DNA of 43,827 nt from Caldifarciminota bacterium (GCA_027002825.1 JALWZG010000085.1:1-43827), one strand, 5' to 3'; shown: positions 31,691-39,999, counted from the first letter of the stretch. Translations and numbers: made by a program. Notes: generated by a model from the letters alone, not told the origin.

Positions 31691-33340
31691 TCAGTATTTG
31701 ACCACTATTGAAATCCTCCAGTTGGCCGGAACGAGGAGTCCAAAACCGAAACCCGTGAAGTCCACCACAACCCTTTCGGCCACGGTCCAGGACGCCCCGT
31801 ATGTGAACACCGTGGAGGAGTAGCCGTCCTTCGTCTTGACCTCGTTATCACCGGGGACGGATATGTTGTTGATGCTTTCGGTCGTTCCACCCGCCGTTTC
31901 CGTCACACTTTTGTCCTCAACCGTGTGGTCGTATGTGGTCGTCGTGTTCGTTATGCTCGTTCTTCTGTAGAACGCCCCGGCGCGCAGCTTAAAGTTCTCC
32001 CACGTGGAAACGGGCGTGATCTCAAGGCCGACGGGTACGTAGTACGCGAACATCATCCGATCCACCTTCTGCTGGTAGGTGGCCTTTGTAATCGTCGTTG
32101 TCCGGGTATCACCGGGATCTATTGACCCGTTGCCGTTGAGATCGTTAAATGACACTCTCTTGTTGAGCCTCTCCACATCCTTCAGGTTCTGTAGGTTGAG
32201 GTTTAGGTTCAGACCGAGACCTATTCCGAAGAGGACCTGCTCGTGGAGCCTGTACAGATTCCTCCAGTAGAGGTTTACGTCGTGTGTCATCCCGGAGAGG
32301 CTGTACTTCGTGTACACCGTGTCGTGCCGGGTGTACGTGTGGGATGTGTTCAGATTCTTGTAGGTTGAGTCCTTAACCTCGTATGTGAGGGCGGCGTTTT
32401 TGTTCCCGTAAACGCTTGCCACATAGGAGAAGGTGATGTTCCCTCTCCAGGTCTCCCCTCCGAGTCCGAGATCCCCCTGAAATCCGAAGAGCGGACCTGA
32501 GGCACCTGTGTTAGACCACCGCTTTGAGTTCCATTCCTCTTCGGTAGCCACGTTGAAAGGCCCATTCCTATACCTATGTATTCCGGAGAAGTTCCCCGTG
32601 TCCTTCGTCGTGAAGGAAACAAAACCGAGAAAGAGCATTCCGGAGGCCTTACCGAACCTCAGGGAGGGGGCGAGAAGGAAGACGTTTGAAGACGCGTTTA
32701 TGGTGCGGCTGCCCGATGTGTCCCATTCTATCGTATCACCCGTGGAGGTGTAATCGTAATCCTTGGAGATGTAGTGGAAGTTTGCGGGTATTGTGGTCCT
32801 GCCCATGTTGGAGTACATGAAGAGGATACCAAAAGCCGCGTTCTCATCACCGCTTCCGAGGGACAGGAGAAAGCTCTTTGAACCCACAGCGTCTTTTGAA
32901 TACAGAGAATCCTTGACCTCCTTTCTCCCCTCGTATTCCGGGTCGCTGTCTTTGTTGGCGTAATGGACCGTGTCCACGGATTTTGCAAAACTCCCACCGG
33001 AGTCGGACATGAAGAGCAGGGGTGATACGTTAAAGGGAAGGTTGGTCTTTGCACCGAGGACCAGCTGGCCGTTTGTGGGGCGGGTGGGATCGAACATGAA
33101 CTCGTTTCTGAAGGGGTTGGAAAAGGCCGTGAAGATCCTCCCACCCTCAACCTCGTTAAGTTTCACGGGATAGAACATACGGTCGAGGTCGTCCTCAAAG
33201 AGGAAGGCCGTGTTGGTGAATCGGAAGGAGTAAACGCCCTGAAGACCGAAAATCGTCTGTGGGTAGGAGTAAAACTGGGCGCCGAGATGCCCCGTAAAAC
33301 CCATCAGCATCAGCACTGCTGCGAATACCGTTTTCCTCAT
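31691..33340 (-). CDS. Outer-membrane beta-barrel protein with calcium-type loop
   Basis: A 549-residue protein with a normal signal peptide (MRKTVFAAVLMLMGFTGHLGA; cleavage near A21-Q). The mature protein shows many alternating aromatic strands and ends WRISIVVKY, a C-terminal strand of the kind recognised by the Bam complex. A loop DLNGNGSIDPGD (about residue 405) matches a dockerin/EF-hand-like calcium-binding motif. The protein family is unknown; a porin or transporter barrel is plausible. The region between the -10 and the ATG contains GGAGGAG, the one first gene here with a Shine-Dalgarno-like sequence in that spacer. It is divergent from dnaJ. Confidence 0.7.
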   Translation of the reverse strand: MRKTVFAAVLMLMGFTGHLGAQFYSYPQTIFGLQGVYSFRFTNTAFLFEDDLDRMFYPVKLNEVEGGRIFTAFSNPFRNEFMFDPTRPTNGQLVLGAKTNLPFNVSPLLFMSDSGGSFAKSVDTVHYANKDSDPEYEGRKEVKDSLYSKDAVGSKSFLLSLGSGDENAAFGILFMYSNMGRTTIPANFHYISKDYDYTSTGDTIEWDTSGSRTINASSNVFLLAPSLRFGKASGMLFLGFVSFTTKDTGNFSGIHRYRNGPFNVATEEEWNSKRWSNTGASGPLFGFQGDLGLGGETWRGNITFSYVASVYGNKNAALTYEVKDSTYKNLNTSHTYTRHDTVYTKYSLSGMTHDVNLYWRNLYRLHEQVLFGIGLGLNLNLNLQNLKDVERLNKRVSFNDLNGNGSIDPGDTRTTTITKATYQQKVDRMMFAYYVPVGLEITPVSTWENFKLRAGAFYRRTSITNTTTTYDHTVEDKSVTETAGGTTESINNISVPGDNEVKTKDGYSSTVFTYGASWTVAERVVVDFTGFGFGLLVPANWRISIVVKY

Positions 33341-33349
33341 AACTCCTCC

Positions 33350-33355
33350 ATTCTA
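33350..33355 (-). promoter_or_regulatory. -10 element of the 33340 barrel gene
   Basis: TAGAAT, 9 bases before ATG 33340, with GGAGGAG in between. Confidence 0.6.
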
Positions 33356-33397
33356 AGGTCAGACATGGGGCGGGTGGGGGAAAATTTGCCGTCCTGT

Positions 33398-33412
33398 TTG
33401 CAACTTTACAAT
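33398..33412 (+). promoter_or_regulatory. dnaJ promoter with TTGCAACTT-TACAAT motif
   Basis: TACAAT at 33407-33412 is 8 bases before GTG 33421. The preceding TTGCAACTT is identical to that at ctpA. Confidence 0.6.
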
Positions 33413-33420
33413 TGACTCCT

Positions 33421-34518
33421 GTGAGGAGGACGAAAAAGGATTACTACGAGATACTCGGCGTTCCGAGAAACGCCACAAAGGAGCAGATAGACGCCGCCTT
33501 TGCCAAGCTGGCGATGAAGTGGCATCCGGACAGGGTGCCTCCGGAGAAAAAGGAGGAGGCAGAGAGGAGGTTCAAGGAGATAAGCGAGGCCTATTCCGTC
33601 CTCTCCGACCCTGAGAAGAGGAGGCTTTACGATATGGGGGTTGATCCGGAGGGTGGTGCCCCCGGTGGGGCGACCTATGATTTCTCCGGAATGGGGCTTG
33701 AGGAGATATTTGAGCGTATATTCGGGAGGGGTTTCGGCGGATTTGAAGACATATTCTCGGATGTGTTCGGCTTCCACAGGAGGAGGGTGGAGAGGGAGGA
33801 GGATCTGGACGTGTACGTTGACGTTAACCTCAGCCTTGAGGAGATAGTCCGGGGGACGGTGAAGCGGATCGGTTACAGGAGGAGGGTGCTGTGTCCGAGG
33901 TGCGGGGGGGCGGGTGTGGAAAACCCCCGTGTGTGCGGGACGTGTGGGGGTACAGGTAGGGTGCGCCGTCAACAGGGAACGATTTTTGGCTTTTTCGTGA
34001 TAGAACGTCCATGTCCCACGTGTGGGGGCACAGGTACAACCGGGGATAGGTGTACCCGGTGTGGGGGTAAGGGGTACGTGTACGAGGAGGTTGAGGAGGA
34101 CCTGGAGATCCCCGCGGGTGTCCTGGACGGACAGAAGGTGGTATACAGGGGAAGGGGGCATGTTGGAAGGAGCGGTAGGGGACGTCTGGTGATACGCGTA
34201 CACGAGAAACCGCACAACAGGTTCAAGAGAAGGGAAAGGGATGTGATATACACGGCGGAAATTTCCCCCGCCAGGGCGGTTCTCGGCGGTGAGATAGGTG
34301 TGCCGGATTTGGAGGGTGGCGTGGTGAAGGTCAAGGTGCCGAGGGGGGTTCAACACGGTGAGGTTTTCACCAGACTGAAGGGCAGAGGGGTACCGGATCC
34401 GAAAACGGGCAAGAGGGGAGACCTCCTGGTGGAGGCCCGCATAAGGATACCCACGGAGATTTCCAAACGGGAGAGGAAGCTTTACGAGGAGCTCCTGAAG
34501 CTGGAAGAGCAGCCTTAG
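33421..34518 (+). CDS. dnaJ: Chaperone protein DnaJ
   Basis: A 365-residue full-length type I DnaJ. J domain YYEILGVPRNATKEQIDAAF with HPD at 35-37; a short Gly/Phe region (GMGLEEIFERIFGRGFGGF); a zinc domain at about 158-220 with four CxxCxGxG repeats (CPRCGGAG, CGTCGGTG, CPTCGGTG, CTRCGGKG); then the C-terminal substrate domain ending in KLEEQP. It stimulates DnaK ATPase and delivers clients. The TTG at 33412 of the longest frame is not used because it overlaps TACAAT; GTG 33421 fits. dnaK and grpE are not in the window. Its TAG stop is the first part of the next gene's -10. Confidence 0.96.
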   Translation: MRRTKKDYYEILGVPRNATKEQIDAAFAKLAMKWHPDRVPPEKKEEAERRFKEISEAYSVLSDPEKRRLYDMGVDPEGGAPGGATYDFSGMGLEEIFERIFGRGFGGFEDIFSDVFGFHRRRVEREEDLDVYVDVNLSLEEIVRGTVKRIGYRRRVLCPRCGGAGVENPRVCGTCGGTGRVRRQQGTIFGFFVIERPCPTCGGTGTTGDRCTRCGGKGYVYEEVEEDLEIPAGVLDGQKVVYRGRGHVGRSGRGRLVIRVHEKPHNRFKRRERDVIYTAEISPARAVLGGEIGVPDLEGGVVKVKVPRGVQHGEVFTRLKGRGVPDPKTGKRGDLLVEARIRIPTEISKRERKLYEELLKLEEQP

Positions 34519-34521
34519 AAT
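34516..34521 (+). promoter_or_regulatory. -10 element of the 34530 gene, fused to dnaJ stop
   Basis: TAGAAT, 8 bases before ATG 34530; its TAG is the dnaJ stop codon. Confidence 0.6.
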
Positions 34522-34529
34522 TCCTAAGT

Positions 34530-34814
34530 ATGGAAATTCTGACGGCCATACTGATGATCTCCGCGTCCATTTCCCTTATAGCCATAGCAGGGGCCGTTTG
34601 GTATCTCGTGATACGCATATCCTTTACCCTTGACAGGATGCTCCTCTCCATGGAGAGGCTTGCCGATGACGCCGAGCAGACCTTTAAAAACATAAACAGG
34701 CTCACGGAGAGGGTTGAGAGCGCCATAGGCCCTTTGGAGAGGATGATCCAAGGCGCAACCCTCCTGCCCCTTCTCGGTAAGGTATTCGGAATGCTGTTCA
34801 GGAGATCCCGTTAG
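34530..34814 (+). CDS. Small DUF948-like membrane protein
   Basis: A 94-residue protein with one long N-terminal hydrophobic helix (about 5-30) followed by an amphipathic helix (SMERLADDAEQTFKNINRLTERVESA) and a short hydrophobic tail. This layout resembles DUF948 proteins, single-pass with a coiled-coil cytoplasmic part. Function unknown. It overlaps the convergent folP by 17 bases. Confidence 0.65.
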   Translation: MEILTAILMISASISLIAIAGAVWYLVIRISFTLDRMLLSMERLADDAEQTFKNINRLTERVESAIGPLERMIQGATLLPLLGKVFGMLFRRSR

Positions 34815-35664
34815 GCGGGTTAGCCTCCCGCACGCGCTTGAGAATCTCCAGAACGTCGCGGGTTTCCCTTACGTCGTGCACCCTGAGGATATGCACACCC
34901 TGGAGGTACAGGTAGGCGTGGACGCCGAGTGTGGCGTAAAGCCTGTCCTCAGGCCTCTCGTATCCGAGGGCCATCTTTATGAAGCTCTTGCGCGATACAC
35001 CGTAAAGCACGACAAAGCCGCTTTCCACGAAGACCCTCGCGTCCTTTATCAAGAGGAGGTTGTCCACCAACCTCTTTCCAAACCCTATTCCCGGATCTAT
35101 GCATATCCGCTCCCCGTCCAAACCGGCCGCCTTGGCCCTGCGGACCCTGTCCATGAGCTCCCTGTAAACCTCACCCACGGTGTCCCCGTAATGGGGGGAC
35201 CTCTGCATGTCCTTCGGCCTTCCCCTTATGTGGTTCAGGATGACCCCGGCACCGTACCGTGAGGCCACCTTGAGGATCTGAGGGTCAAACTCCCCTCCGC
35301 TTATATCGTTCACTATGTCCGCTCCGGCCTCCAACGCCTCTTCTGCCACGGAGGATTTGTAGGTGTCAATTGAGATCGGCACGTGCGGGAACTCCTCCTT
35401 CAACGCCCGTATAACGGGGATAACCCTCCGTTTCTCCTCGTCCTCCGGTACGGGATCTGAGCCCGGACGGGTGCTTTCACCCCCCACGTCAAGTATGACC
35501 GCTCCGCCCTTAAGCATCTCCTCCGCCCTCCGGAGGGCACCGTCAACCCCTGCCACACGGCTTCCCGCAAAGAAGCTGTCGGGTGTCAGGTTGATGACAC
35601 CCATCAGAACGGTGTCCCGGACGTCAATCTCCCTCCCCCTGATCCTCCACTTTTCCCTTCTCAC
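34798..35664 (-). CDS. folP: Dihydropteroate synthase
   Basis: A 288-residue TIM-barrel enzyme with all DHPS motifs: MGVINLTPDSFF, ILDVGGESTRPG, ISIDTYKSSVAEEAL, ADIVNDISGG, CIDPGIGFGK and LYGVSRKSF. It joins p-aminobenzoate to hydroxymethyl-dihydropterin diphosphate in folate synthesis, which also supplies the formyl donor for the nearby PurN-PurH fusion. The N-terminal 17 residues are basic. It starts at GTG 35664, overlapping the preceding OsmC gene by 41 bases, with GAAAGG close upstream; a later start is possible. Confidence 0.93.
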   Translation of the reverse strand: MRREKWRIRGREIDVRDTVLMGVINLTPDSFFAGSRVAGVDGALRRAEEMLKGGAVILDVGGESTRPGSDPVPEDEEKRRVIPVIRALKEEFPHVPISIDTYKSSVAEEALEAGADIVNDISGGEFDPQILKVASRYGAGVILNHIRGRPKDMQRSPHYGDTVGEVYRELMDRVRRAKAAGLDGERICIDPGIGFGKRLVDNLLLIKDARVFVESGFVVLYGVSRKSFIKMALGYERPEDRLYATLGVHAYLYLQGVHILRVHDVRETRDVLEILKRVREANPPNGIS

Positions 35665-36058
35665 CTTTCAACACCTCCTTTCCGTTCAGAAGTACCCTGT
35701 AGGAGATCCGGGCCGAGTTTGAGAGCATGGCCGAGGCCGAGCAGTACCTGTTGAGCGAGAGGGAAACCGCCCTCTGAGCCGCCCGCTCCGGGACATCCCC
35801 ATCTATCCTGTAGAGGATCTCTATATCGGTGTAAACCCTCGGATGCTCCCTCCTGCGTCTACCCCTGACCTCAACGGCAAGGGAGAAACCGTACCGCATC
35901 TTCGTCAGTATGGAGTCCACGTCCATGGCCGTGCATCCACCGAGGGCCACGAGCATGAGCTCCATAGGCTTGAGCCTGTCCTTTCCCAGTTCCACTTCCC
36001 CCGAAGGGGTGCTTACCTCAAGCACATCACCGCTCTTTTTCATCTTAACTTCAACCAT
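35624..36058 (-). CDS. OsmC family protein (first of two)
   Basis: A 144-residue OsmC-fold protein. The peroxidatic cysteines are in LVALGGCTAMDVDSIL and NRYCSASAML, the two positions used in OsmC/Ohr thiol peroxidases. It may remove organic hydroperoxides; YhfA-type members have unknown substrates. TAGAAT lies 7 bases before the ATG. It overlaps folP by 41 bases. A second, more divergent OsmC protein is encoded at 40008. Confidence 0.85.
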   Translation of the reverse strand: MVEVKMKKSGDVLEVSTPSGEVELGKDRLKPMELMLVALGGCTAMDVDSILTKMRYGFSLAVEVRGRRRREHPRVYTDIEILYRIDGDVPERAAQRAVSLSLNRYCSASAMLSNSARISYRVLLNGKEVLKGEKGKVEDQGEGD

Positions 36059-36065
36059 GGCTGGA

Positions 36066-36071
36066 ATTCTA
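36066..36071 (-). promoter_or_regulatory. -10 element of the osmC-folP operon
   Basis: TAGAAT, 7 bases before ATG 36058, just after the tnaA stop. Confidence 0.62.
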
Positions 36072-36081
36072 AGGACATACC

Positions 36082-37422
36082 CTAAACCGGCTCAAGTTCG
36101 GCCAAAAAGTGCCTCAGGTAGGGCGGCTCGTAGGTTATCCTAAATCCACGCAACCTGTCCCTCTGCCTGTAGGTCTCCTCCAAAACCTCCACCGTGTAGT
36201 CAAGATGGCTCTGGGAGTATGTCCTGCGTGGCACGGCGAATCTGACGAACTCAAACCTCGCCGCATCTTTGAACATCAGGCTTCCCACCTCAACCGTCCT
36301 TATCGCCCCCCTCCTGTAGAGCTCTACGGCAAGGGCGTGGGCGGGGAAGTTCTCGCGCGGGATATGGGGTAGGGCGCCCCTTACCTCAACGTAGGCCGCA
36401 TGTCCACCGGGAGGCCACATCACATCCCATCCCACCTCCCTTATCCTCTCCGTAAGGTAGGCCACCTGACCCGTTCTGTACCTGAGGTAATCCTCGTCCG
36501 TGGATTGGAGAAGGCCCACCGCCAGGCTTTCCATATCCCTCCCAGAGAGTCCGCCGTAATGCACGAATCCCTCCCAAAGGATGAGGAGCTCCTTCGCCTT
36601 CAACCTCTTCTGAGGATCCCGCAGGACGAGGAAACCGCCCATGTTGGACAGGCCGTCCTTTTTCCCGCTCATAAACGCCCCGTCGCTGTGTCTGAAGGAC
36701 TCCAAGACTATGTCCTTGACGCTCCAGTTGGAGTACTTCGGGTTGCGCTTTTTCACAAGGTAGGCGTTTTCGGAAATGCGGCAGGCGTCTATGATCAGGG
36801 GGACGCCGTATCTCCTCGTCAGGGAGTAGGCCTCCTTTAGGTTGTCCAGGTCTACCGGTTGGCCCCCTCCGGTGTTGTTGGTCATGACCATGACCACGAG
36901 GTTCACATCCCCACCCCTGAGCAGGTCCTCCAGTCTGTTCAGATCCACGTTCCCCTTGAAGGGGAACTCGCTCTCCAGGGATTGGGACTCAGGTGTTGGT
37001 ATATCGTATATCTCCGCACCAACGGCCTTGAAGTTTCCCCTTGTCGTGTCAAACAGGGTGTTGGAGACCACCTTGGCACCCTCGTAGAGGTAGAGGGCGG
37101 CCAGGATCTTCTCCGCTGCCCTACCCTGATGGACGGGTATGGGATCGACGTATCCCGTAAACTCCTCTATTGCCTCCTTTAACCTGTACCAGCTCCTGGG
37201 ACCGGCGTAGGATTCGTCCGCCTCCATCATGGCCGCCCACTGCTCCTGGGAGAGCGCCCCCGTTCCGGAATCCGTCAGGTAGTCTATGAAGACCTTATCC
37301 GAGGGGATTTTGAACAGGTTGAACTTGGCCTCCCTCAACACCCTTTCCCGCTCCTCCGGGGTGGGGATGCGTATGGGTTCAACAACCTTCACTCGGAAGG
37401 GTTCAACGGGATGTCTGGGCAT
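36082..37422 (-). CDS. tnaA: Tryptophanase (L-tryptophan indole-lyase)
   Basis: A 446-residue PLP enzyme. The cofactor lysine is in MSGKKDGLSNMGG (K254/K255), substrate loops are DESYAGPRSW and VHQGRAAE, and MTNNTGGGQPVDLDNLKE with LIIDACRISENA follow. The near-identical family is split between tryptophanase and tyrosine phenol-lyase; GGHAAYVEVRGALPHIP and IRTVEVGS match tryptophanase (LPHIP, EIGS), while tyrosine phenol-lyase has Arg in the latter (ERG). It degrades tryptophan to indole, pyruvate and ammonia. The long open frame starts 25 codons earlier but spans the -10 box; ATG 37422 with TAGAAT 8 bases upstream is right. No tnaC leader or tnaB transporter is next to it. Confidence 0.88.
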   Translation of the reverse strand: MPRHPVEPFRVKVVEPIRIPTPEERERVLREAKFNLFKIPSDKVFIDYLTDSGTGALSQEQWAAMMEADESYAGPRSWYRLKEAIEEFTGYVDPIPVHQGRAAEKILAALYLYEGAKVVSNTLFDTTRGNFKAVGAEIYDIPTPESQSLESEFPFKGNVDLNRLEDLLRGGDVNLVVMVMTNNTGGGQPVDLDNLKEAYSLTRRYGVPLIIDACRISENAYLVKKRNPKYSNWSVKDIVLESFRHSDGAFMSGKKDGLSNMGGFLVLRDPQKRLKAKELLILWEGFVHYGGLSGRDMESLAVGLLQSTDEDYLRYRTGQVAYLTERIREVGWDVMWPPGGHAAYVEVRGALPHIPRENFPAHALAVELYRRGAIRTVEVGSLMFKDAARFEFVRFAVPRRTYSQSHLDYTVEVLEETYRQRDRLRGFRITYEPPYLRHFLAELEPV

Positions 37423-37430
37423 AGGTCGGC

Positions 37431-37436
37431 ATTCTA
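37431..37436 (-). promoter_or_regulatory. -10 element of tnaA
   Basis: TAGAAT, 8 bases before ATG 37422 and 9 bases after the preceding stop codon. It rules out the earlier ATG at 37497. Confidence 0.68.
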
Positions 37437-37445
37437 AGGGAATAC

Positions 37446-38615
37446 TCAGCACTCCGGACAGCGGTTCAGGGCTTCCCTTTTCAGAACCTCCGCCCATTCC
37501 CCCTCCTCATCCCTGAGGAAGTTTCCGAACCTGAGGGTTATGAACATGTCGGATGGGAGGAAGCGTAGGTGGGAGGCCCTTGAGAGGTTTTCAACCGCCC
37601 TCCTCTGGGGGGATTTGCTATCGGGGAACACGACGTGGGCGTACCTCTCCAAGAGCTCCTTACCTCCCATCTTTGCAAAGGCCACGCATATCAGTTGCTT
37701 TTTGGGAACTTTCTGCACTTCCCTTCCCCTCATGAGGTTCAGGCGTCCGGCGAAGGTTATGTAGAGGCTCTCCTTCCTTATCTTGTCAAAGTACCACCAC
37801 ATGTTGTAGATGTGCCGCAGACCCCCATAGGGCCGGAAAACGCCCTCACCCCTGACCGTGTACTTCAGGTACTCGTACATGACGTAGAGGGTGCGGAAAT
37901 CCTCCGGTATGTCCAGGTCGGGCACATAACCCTCAACCAAACCCTCGTATATCAGCGCCAAGGTGTAGCCCATCCTGTCCCCCAGACCTTCCGATACGAA
38001 CTTGGCTATACCTATGTCCCCTACCTGCATCTTCAGGGCACCCCTAAGGATCAGGGCGTTCAAACCTATGGCGAGCGCCCCCTGTCTTACGGCGGTTGAA
38101 AGGGTTTGGTTAAGGTAGAGCAAGGCCCTGTTAAACTCACCGGATATCATGTACCTTTTGGCGTTGAAAAATTTGAAGAACAGGGCTTCCAGGGGTTGGA
38201 CGTCCTCCGGGGGTTGGAAATCGCGACCGTCCATCAGACTCAGTATTGCCCTTCTCGGATAGGAGGTTAGGCCGAGGTTGGCAGCGTGGTCGGGATAACC
38301 CATGTTGACGAGGACCCAGAAGGAGACGTTGTCCGGAATTGAGGGGAGGAGCTCCCATATGCCGTCTGTCTGCATGCTCAACATGTAGTACAGGGCAAGG
38401 GCCTCGTTGAAACTCCGGGGGAGGTAACCCTTTTCCTCCACCCACATGTCCAAAACGGCCTCTATGGTTTTCACGTCCCGCATCGTCACCAAAACCCGTA
38501 GCAGGTTCAGGAAGTTCTCCTCCGTGAAGTCCTTCCTCAGGTACTCCCTCGCCAACTCCCTCGCCTTTTTGATCTGGGCGCTCGCCAAAAAATCCTCAAC
38601 CGTCAACCTCACCAC
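37446..38615 (-). CDS. Helical-repeat protein with possible C-terminal winged-helix domain
   Basis: A 389-residue soluble protein without a recognised family. Residues 1-270 look all-helical (ARELAREYLRKDFTEENFLNLLRVLV, YMISGEFNRALLYLNQTLSTAVRQGA), like TPR-type repeats. Residues about 285-380 (LYITFAGRLNLMRGREVQKVPKK, LICVAFAKMGGKELLERYAHVVFPD) have the strand-turn-strand then helix order of the OmpR/SARP winged helix, with the LWPD-like segment VVFPD. If correct, the order is reversed from actinobacterial SARP regulators, which have the winged helix first. It starts at GTG 38615, 6 bases after TATAAT, divergent from the O-antigen ligase gene. Confidence 0.6.
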   Translation of the reverse strand: MVRLTVEDFLASAQIKKARELAREYLRKDFTEENFLNLLRVLVTMRDVKTIEAVLDMWVEEKGYLPRSFNEALALYYMLSMQTDGIWELLPSIPDNVSFWVLVNMGYPDHAANLGLTSYPRRAILSLMDGRDFQPPEDVQPLEALFFKFFNAKRYMISGEFNRALLYLNQTLSTAVRQGALAIGLNALILRGALKMQVGDIGIAKFVSEGLGDRMGYTLALIYEGLVEGYVPDLDIPEDFRTLYVMYEYLKYTVRGEGVFRPYGGLRHIYNMWWYFDKIRKESLYITFAGRLNLMRGREVQKVPKKQLICVAFAKMGGKELLERYAHVVFPDSKSPQRRAVENLSRASHLRFLPSDMFITLRFGNFLRDEEGEWAEVLKREALNRCPEC

Positions 38616-38621
38616 CTCTTT

Positions 38622-38627
38622 ATTATA
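38622..38627 (-). promoter_or_regulatory. -10 element of the 38615 gene
   Basis: TATAAT, 6 bases before GTG 38615; a second GTG follows at once. Confidence 0.6.
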
Positions 38628-38661
38628 AAGACGAACGGATGCCGTCCTCCCCGTGCCTCGT

Positions 38662-38667
38662 TAGAAT
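38662..38667 (+). promoter_or_regulatory. -10 element of the O-antigen ligase gene
   Basis: TAGAAT, 6 bases before GTG 38674 and 9 before ATG 38677. Confidence 0.6.
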
Positions 38668-38676
38668 TGCCGCGTG

Positions 38677-39996
38677 ATGCTTTACATCCTTGCCCTGTTC
38701 CTCTTCGCCTCTCTTCCCTTTTCCCTTTCCCTCTCCTACGTACCCCTGACACTCGCCCTGTTGTTCGGTCTGAGGTTTAAGGTTCTACCAAGGGATTTCC
38801 TCCTGATCCTCCTCCTCTACGCCTGGAGGTTTGTCAGCCTCTTGATGGGTGGGAGATCCCCAATTCCCATCAAGGATGTGTACGATAAGAGCGGATACGT
38901 GGCCTTTTCCTCTCTGAGACTGAGCGAGGGGAGGTTTAACCTCCTCATGGCCGTGCTGGGGTTTTCCTTTTCCACGGTTTCCGTGTTGGGTATACTCGGA
39001 AAGCACACCCAACTGCTGGACACGGGCAGAGAATACGCCTACTGTCTTGGGAGATGCGAGATGGAGATAAAGGACAGCACCTCTTTCTGGGTGTTCTGGG
39101 TGGGTGATAGGAGGGGAAACTTCCTCCTGAGGGATGGGGAAAGGGTGCCGTTTGAGGTGGGCGTTGTCCACCCTCCGGGTAGGTACACCCTGATGTCTGA
39201 GAGGGGGATCGTTCTGGGGTTCAGATCGGAGGACGTCAGTTTGGGTAAGGGGTGGAGGGATAGGGTTAAGGAACCCCACCTCTACGGGTACAGGTTCTTC
39301 AAGGGGTTTTACGACCACCCCCTACACGTGGGTGGGGTCTTTGGAGCGCTGTTCCTCCTCTTTTTGACCCTCGGCCTCTTCTATTCAAAGGCATACCTCC
39401 TCTTCACACCCCTTATGCTCTATCCTCTGCACCTCGCCGATGCGAAGTTTTACCTGTTCATATCCCTGCTTTTGGGGCTCTTCATCCTCTACCTGAGACT
39501 GGGAATGTCGGACAGGTTGCCCGCCCTATCCCTTTGGGTGGTCACCTTCCTCCTCGTCCTGTTCAACTCCCTCCCCTTCCTGTACGCCTTTCGCCTGAGG
39601 TTGAACTTCTGGAAGGCCGCCATAGAGGTGTTCGGCAGGGGCGACTTCTGGGGTATCGGGTACGATCACGCCTGGGAGGTCTTGAAGCCGTTCTACGAGA
39701 GGGGGTTGGTTGACAACTACTCCCACTTCCACAACTCGTACCTTACGGCCTTGGTGGAGACGGGTGTGGTGGGGTTTCTGCTCTTGCTCTTCTTAAACGT
39801 TTATTTCCCGATCAGGTTTGCCCTCGCCTCAAGGAAGGTGAGGGGGTACGCGAGGGCGTTCAACCTCGCGGTTGCCTTCGTCCTTGTGTTCATCGCCCTT
39901 GGTGGGATATTTGAGAGCAATTACGATACGGCCATAATAAACCTCCTCGTGTTTTCGCTCATGGGCGTGGGCTACTCGCTCTCCCGACGGGATTAA
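38677..39996 (+). CDS. O-antigen ligase family membrane protein
   Basis: A 439-residue protein with about ten membrane segments and one soluble stretch at about 120-210. The Wzy_C/WaaL signature is near the C-terminus: FWGIGYDHAWEV, then HFHNSYLTALVETGVVGFLLLL (about 350-370), with the invariant His and the conserved glycine pairs. It transfers polymer from undecaprenyl diphosphate to lipid A core or other acceptors at the periplasmic face. A GTG at 38674 is an alternative start. Its stop TAA is the first part of the next gene's -10 hexamer. Confidence 0.8.
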   Translation: MLYILALFLFASLPFSLSLSYVPLTLALLFGLRFKVLPRDFLLILLLYAWRFVSLLMGGRSPIPIKDVYDKSGYVAFSSLRLSEGRFNLLMAVLGFSFSTVSVLGILGKHTQLLDTGREYAYCLGRCEMEIKDSTSFWVFWVGDRRGNFLLRDGERVPFEVGVVHPPGRYTLMSERGIVLGFRSEDVSLGKGWRDRVKEPHLYGYRFFKGFYDHPLHVGGVFGALFLLFLTLGLFYSKAYLLFTPLMLYPLHLADAKFYLFISLLLGLFILYLRLGMSDRLPALSLWVVTFLLVLFNSLPFLYAFRLRLNFWKAAIEVFGRGDFWGIGYDHAWEVLKPFYERGLVDNYSHFHNSYLTALVETGVVGFLLLLFLNVYFPIRFALASRKVRGYARAFNLAVAFVLVFIALGGIFESNYDTAIINLLVFSLMGVGYSLSRRD

Positions 39997-39999
39997 AAT
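39994..39999 (+). promoter_or_regulatory. -10 element of the second osmC gene, fused to stop
   Basis: TAAAAT, 8 bases before ATG 40008; its TAA is the stop codon of the ligase gene. It places the start at the second ATG, not at 40002. Confidence 0.62.

Noticed and set aside
33406-34356. A 316-codon minus-strand frame across dnaJ
   Set aside because: A complete DnaJ lies on the plus strand with all motifs. The antisense product is Pro/His-rich low-complexity sequence.
36082-37422. Tyrosine phenol-lyase instead of tryptophanase
   Set aside because: The residue after the glutamate in VEVGS is hydrophobic, not Arg as in tyrosine phenol-lyase, and the LPHIP loop is of tryptophanase type.
37423-37497. 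An ATG at 37497 for tryptophanase
   Set aside because: The added 25 residues overlap the upstream gene and the TAGAAT box; family alignment starts after ATG 37422.
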